The position numbers and the translations under genes were made by a program. From Streptomyces lucensis JCM 4490 (lineage in GTDB: Bacteria > Actinomycetota > Actinomycetes > Streptomycetales > Streptomycetaceae): DNA of 59,517 nucleotides. Each line of letters opens with the position of its first letter. The first letter of the stretch is position 1. The stretch lies in NCBI RefSeq assembly GCF_014650035.1, contig NZ_BMUE01000026.1, forward strand, positions 1-59,517, written 5' to 3'. This document shows, in pieces, positions 58,923 to 59,517 of the stretch. The notes beneath the pieces are model-generated. The model did not search any database. It was not told where the DNA came from and saw only the letters and a program-made list of their open reading frames with translations.

Positions 58923-59517
58923 GCATCCTCAACGAACCCCAGGGTGCCGCGGCAGCTGATGACTCGTACGAGAACGAGCTGCCGGTCAGGCGCAAGCAGC
59001 CCGGCAATGTCGTGGTGAAGTGGCTGACGACCACCGACCACAAGACGATCGGCACGCTGTATCTGGTCACCTCGTTCGCGTTCTTCCTCATCGGCGGCGT
59101 GATGGCGCTGCTGATGCGTGCCGAGCTGGCCCGTCCGGGCCTGCAGATGATGTCGAACGAGCAGTTCAACCAGGCGTTCACGATGCACGGCACGATCATG
59201 CTGCTGATGTTCGCGACGCCGCTGTTCGCCGGTTTCGCCAACTGGATCATGCCGCTGCAGATCGGCGCTCCCGATGTGGCGTTCCCGCGGCTGAACATGT
59301 TCGCCTACTGGCTGTACCTGTTCGGCTCGACGATCGCGGTCGGCGGCTTCCTCACCCCGCAGGGCGCGGCCGACTTCGGCTGGTTCGCCTACTCCCCGCT
59401 GTCGGACGCGGTCCGCAGCCCGGGTGTGGGCGCCGACATGTGGATCATGGGTCTGGCCTTCTCCGGCTTCGGCACCATCCTCGGCTCGGTCAACTTCATC
59501 ACCACGATCATCTGCAT
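58919..59517 (+). CDS. ctaD: Cytochrome c oxidase subunit I (CtaD), 5' part only
   Basis: The window ends 199 codons into this gene. KWLTTTDHKTIGTLYLVTS near residue 34 starts the conserved core, and AFTMHGTIMLLMFATPLFAG holds the helix II His that ligates low-spin heme a. Later helices, CuB and heme a3 ligands lie beyond the edge. GTG 58919 overlaps the ctaC stop, so the two are translationally coupled. It is the catalytic oxygen-reducing subunit. Confidence 0.96.
   Translation, partial: MSILNEPQGAAAADDSYENELPVRRKQPGNVVVKWLTTTDHKTIGTLYLVTSFAFFLIGGVMALLMRAELARPGLQMMSNEQFNQAFTMHGTIMLLMFATPLFAGFANWIMPLQIGAPDVAFPRLNMFAYWLYLFGSTIAVGGFLTPQGAADFGWFAYSPLSDAVRSPGVGADMWIMGLAFSGFGTILGSVNFITTIIC

Overview
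This window is a chromosomal segment of a Streptomyces-like actinomycete. The evidence is the very high GC content with GC-rich third codon positions, frequent GTG starts, a complete type II polyketide spore-pigment (whiE-type) gene set, a GlnR box upstream of glnA, and actinobacterial families such as DUF3043, DUF4191, PspAA and a MarP-like protease. No tRNA, rRNA, CRISPR array, transposase or prophage was found. The window is housekeeping core with one clear accessory island.

Layout. 1-3155: the start of a secreted Gly-Ala repeat protein cut by the window edge, then glnA and a divergent RDD membrane protein. 3178-11345: the spore-pigment island, made of a divergent FAD hydroxylase, SchA/CurD protein, cupin, KS-alpha, KS-beta, ACP, aromatase/cyclase, TcmI-type cyclase and a convergent O-methyltransferase. 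A secreted beta-helix protein follows at 11390-12481. 12579-15649: DUF4191 protein, a small conserved protein, lipA and lipB. 15888-23635: a DNA-binding/TPR-like regulator, an FAD oxidoreductase, a nucleotide-sugar epimerase family protein, an acetyltransferase, a CvpA-trypsin protease and a WYL regulator. 23733-32602: aceE, a GntR regulator, the lipoyl E2 gene (sucB), lpdA and pepA. Together with lipA and lipB this is a lipoate and 2-oxo-acid dehydrogenase neighbourhood. 32913-41747: cobS, cobT and an MBL-CobU fusion, interspersed with membrane proteins and a methyltransferase. 41829-51254: HtrA-like lipoprotein, methyltransferase, DUF3043 protein, then pspA, pspAA, histidine kinase, response regulator and an RND transporter, which looks like an envelope-stress block. 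51330-59517: nadA, an Fe-S carrier, an anchored protein of unknown function, a PfkB sugar kinase, a cysteine desulfurase-TusA fusion, and ctaC plus the start of ctaD.

The signals least explained by the genes are regulatory. (i) Five heptamers spaced 10-11 bp apart lie upstream of the FAD oxidoreductase (18871-18918). (ii) The aceE promoter carries a perfect 17-bp palindrome on its -35 element and a second, different 16-bp palindrome just upstream. (iii) A 165-bp imperfect palindrome fills the cobS to RDD gap. (iv) A GC-rich repeat is inserted in frame in a methyltransferase gene (43470-43508). (v) Several genes appear to be leaderless, with a TANNNT-like -10 box 6-8 nt before the start codon. 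All comparisons with other genomes are from memory; no search was run.
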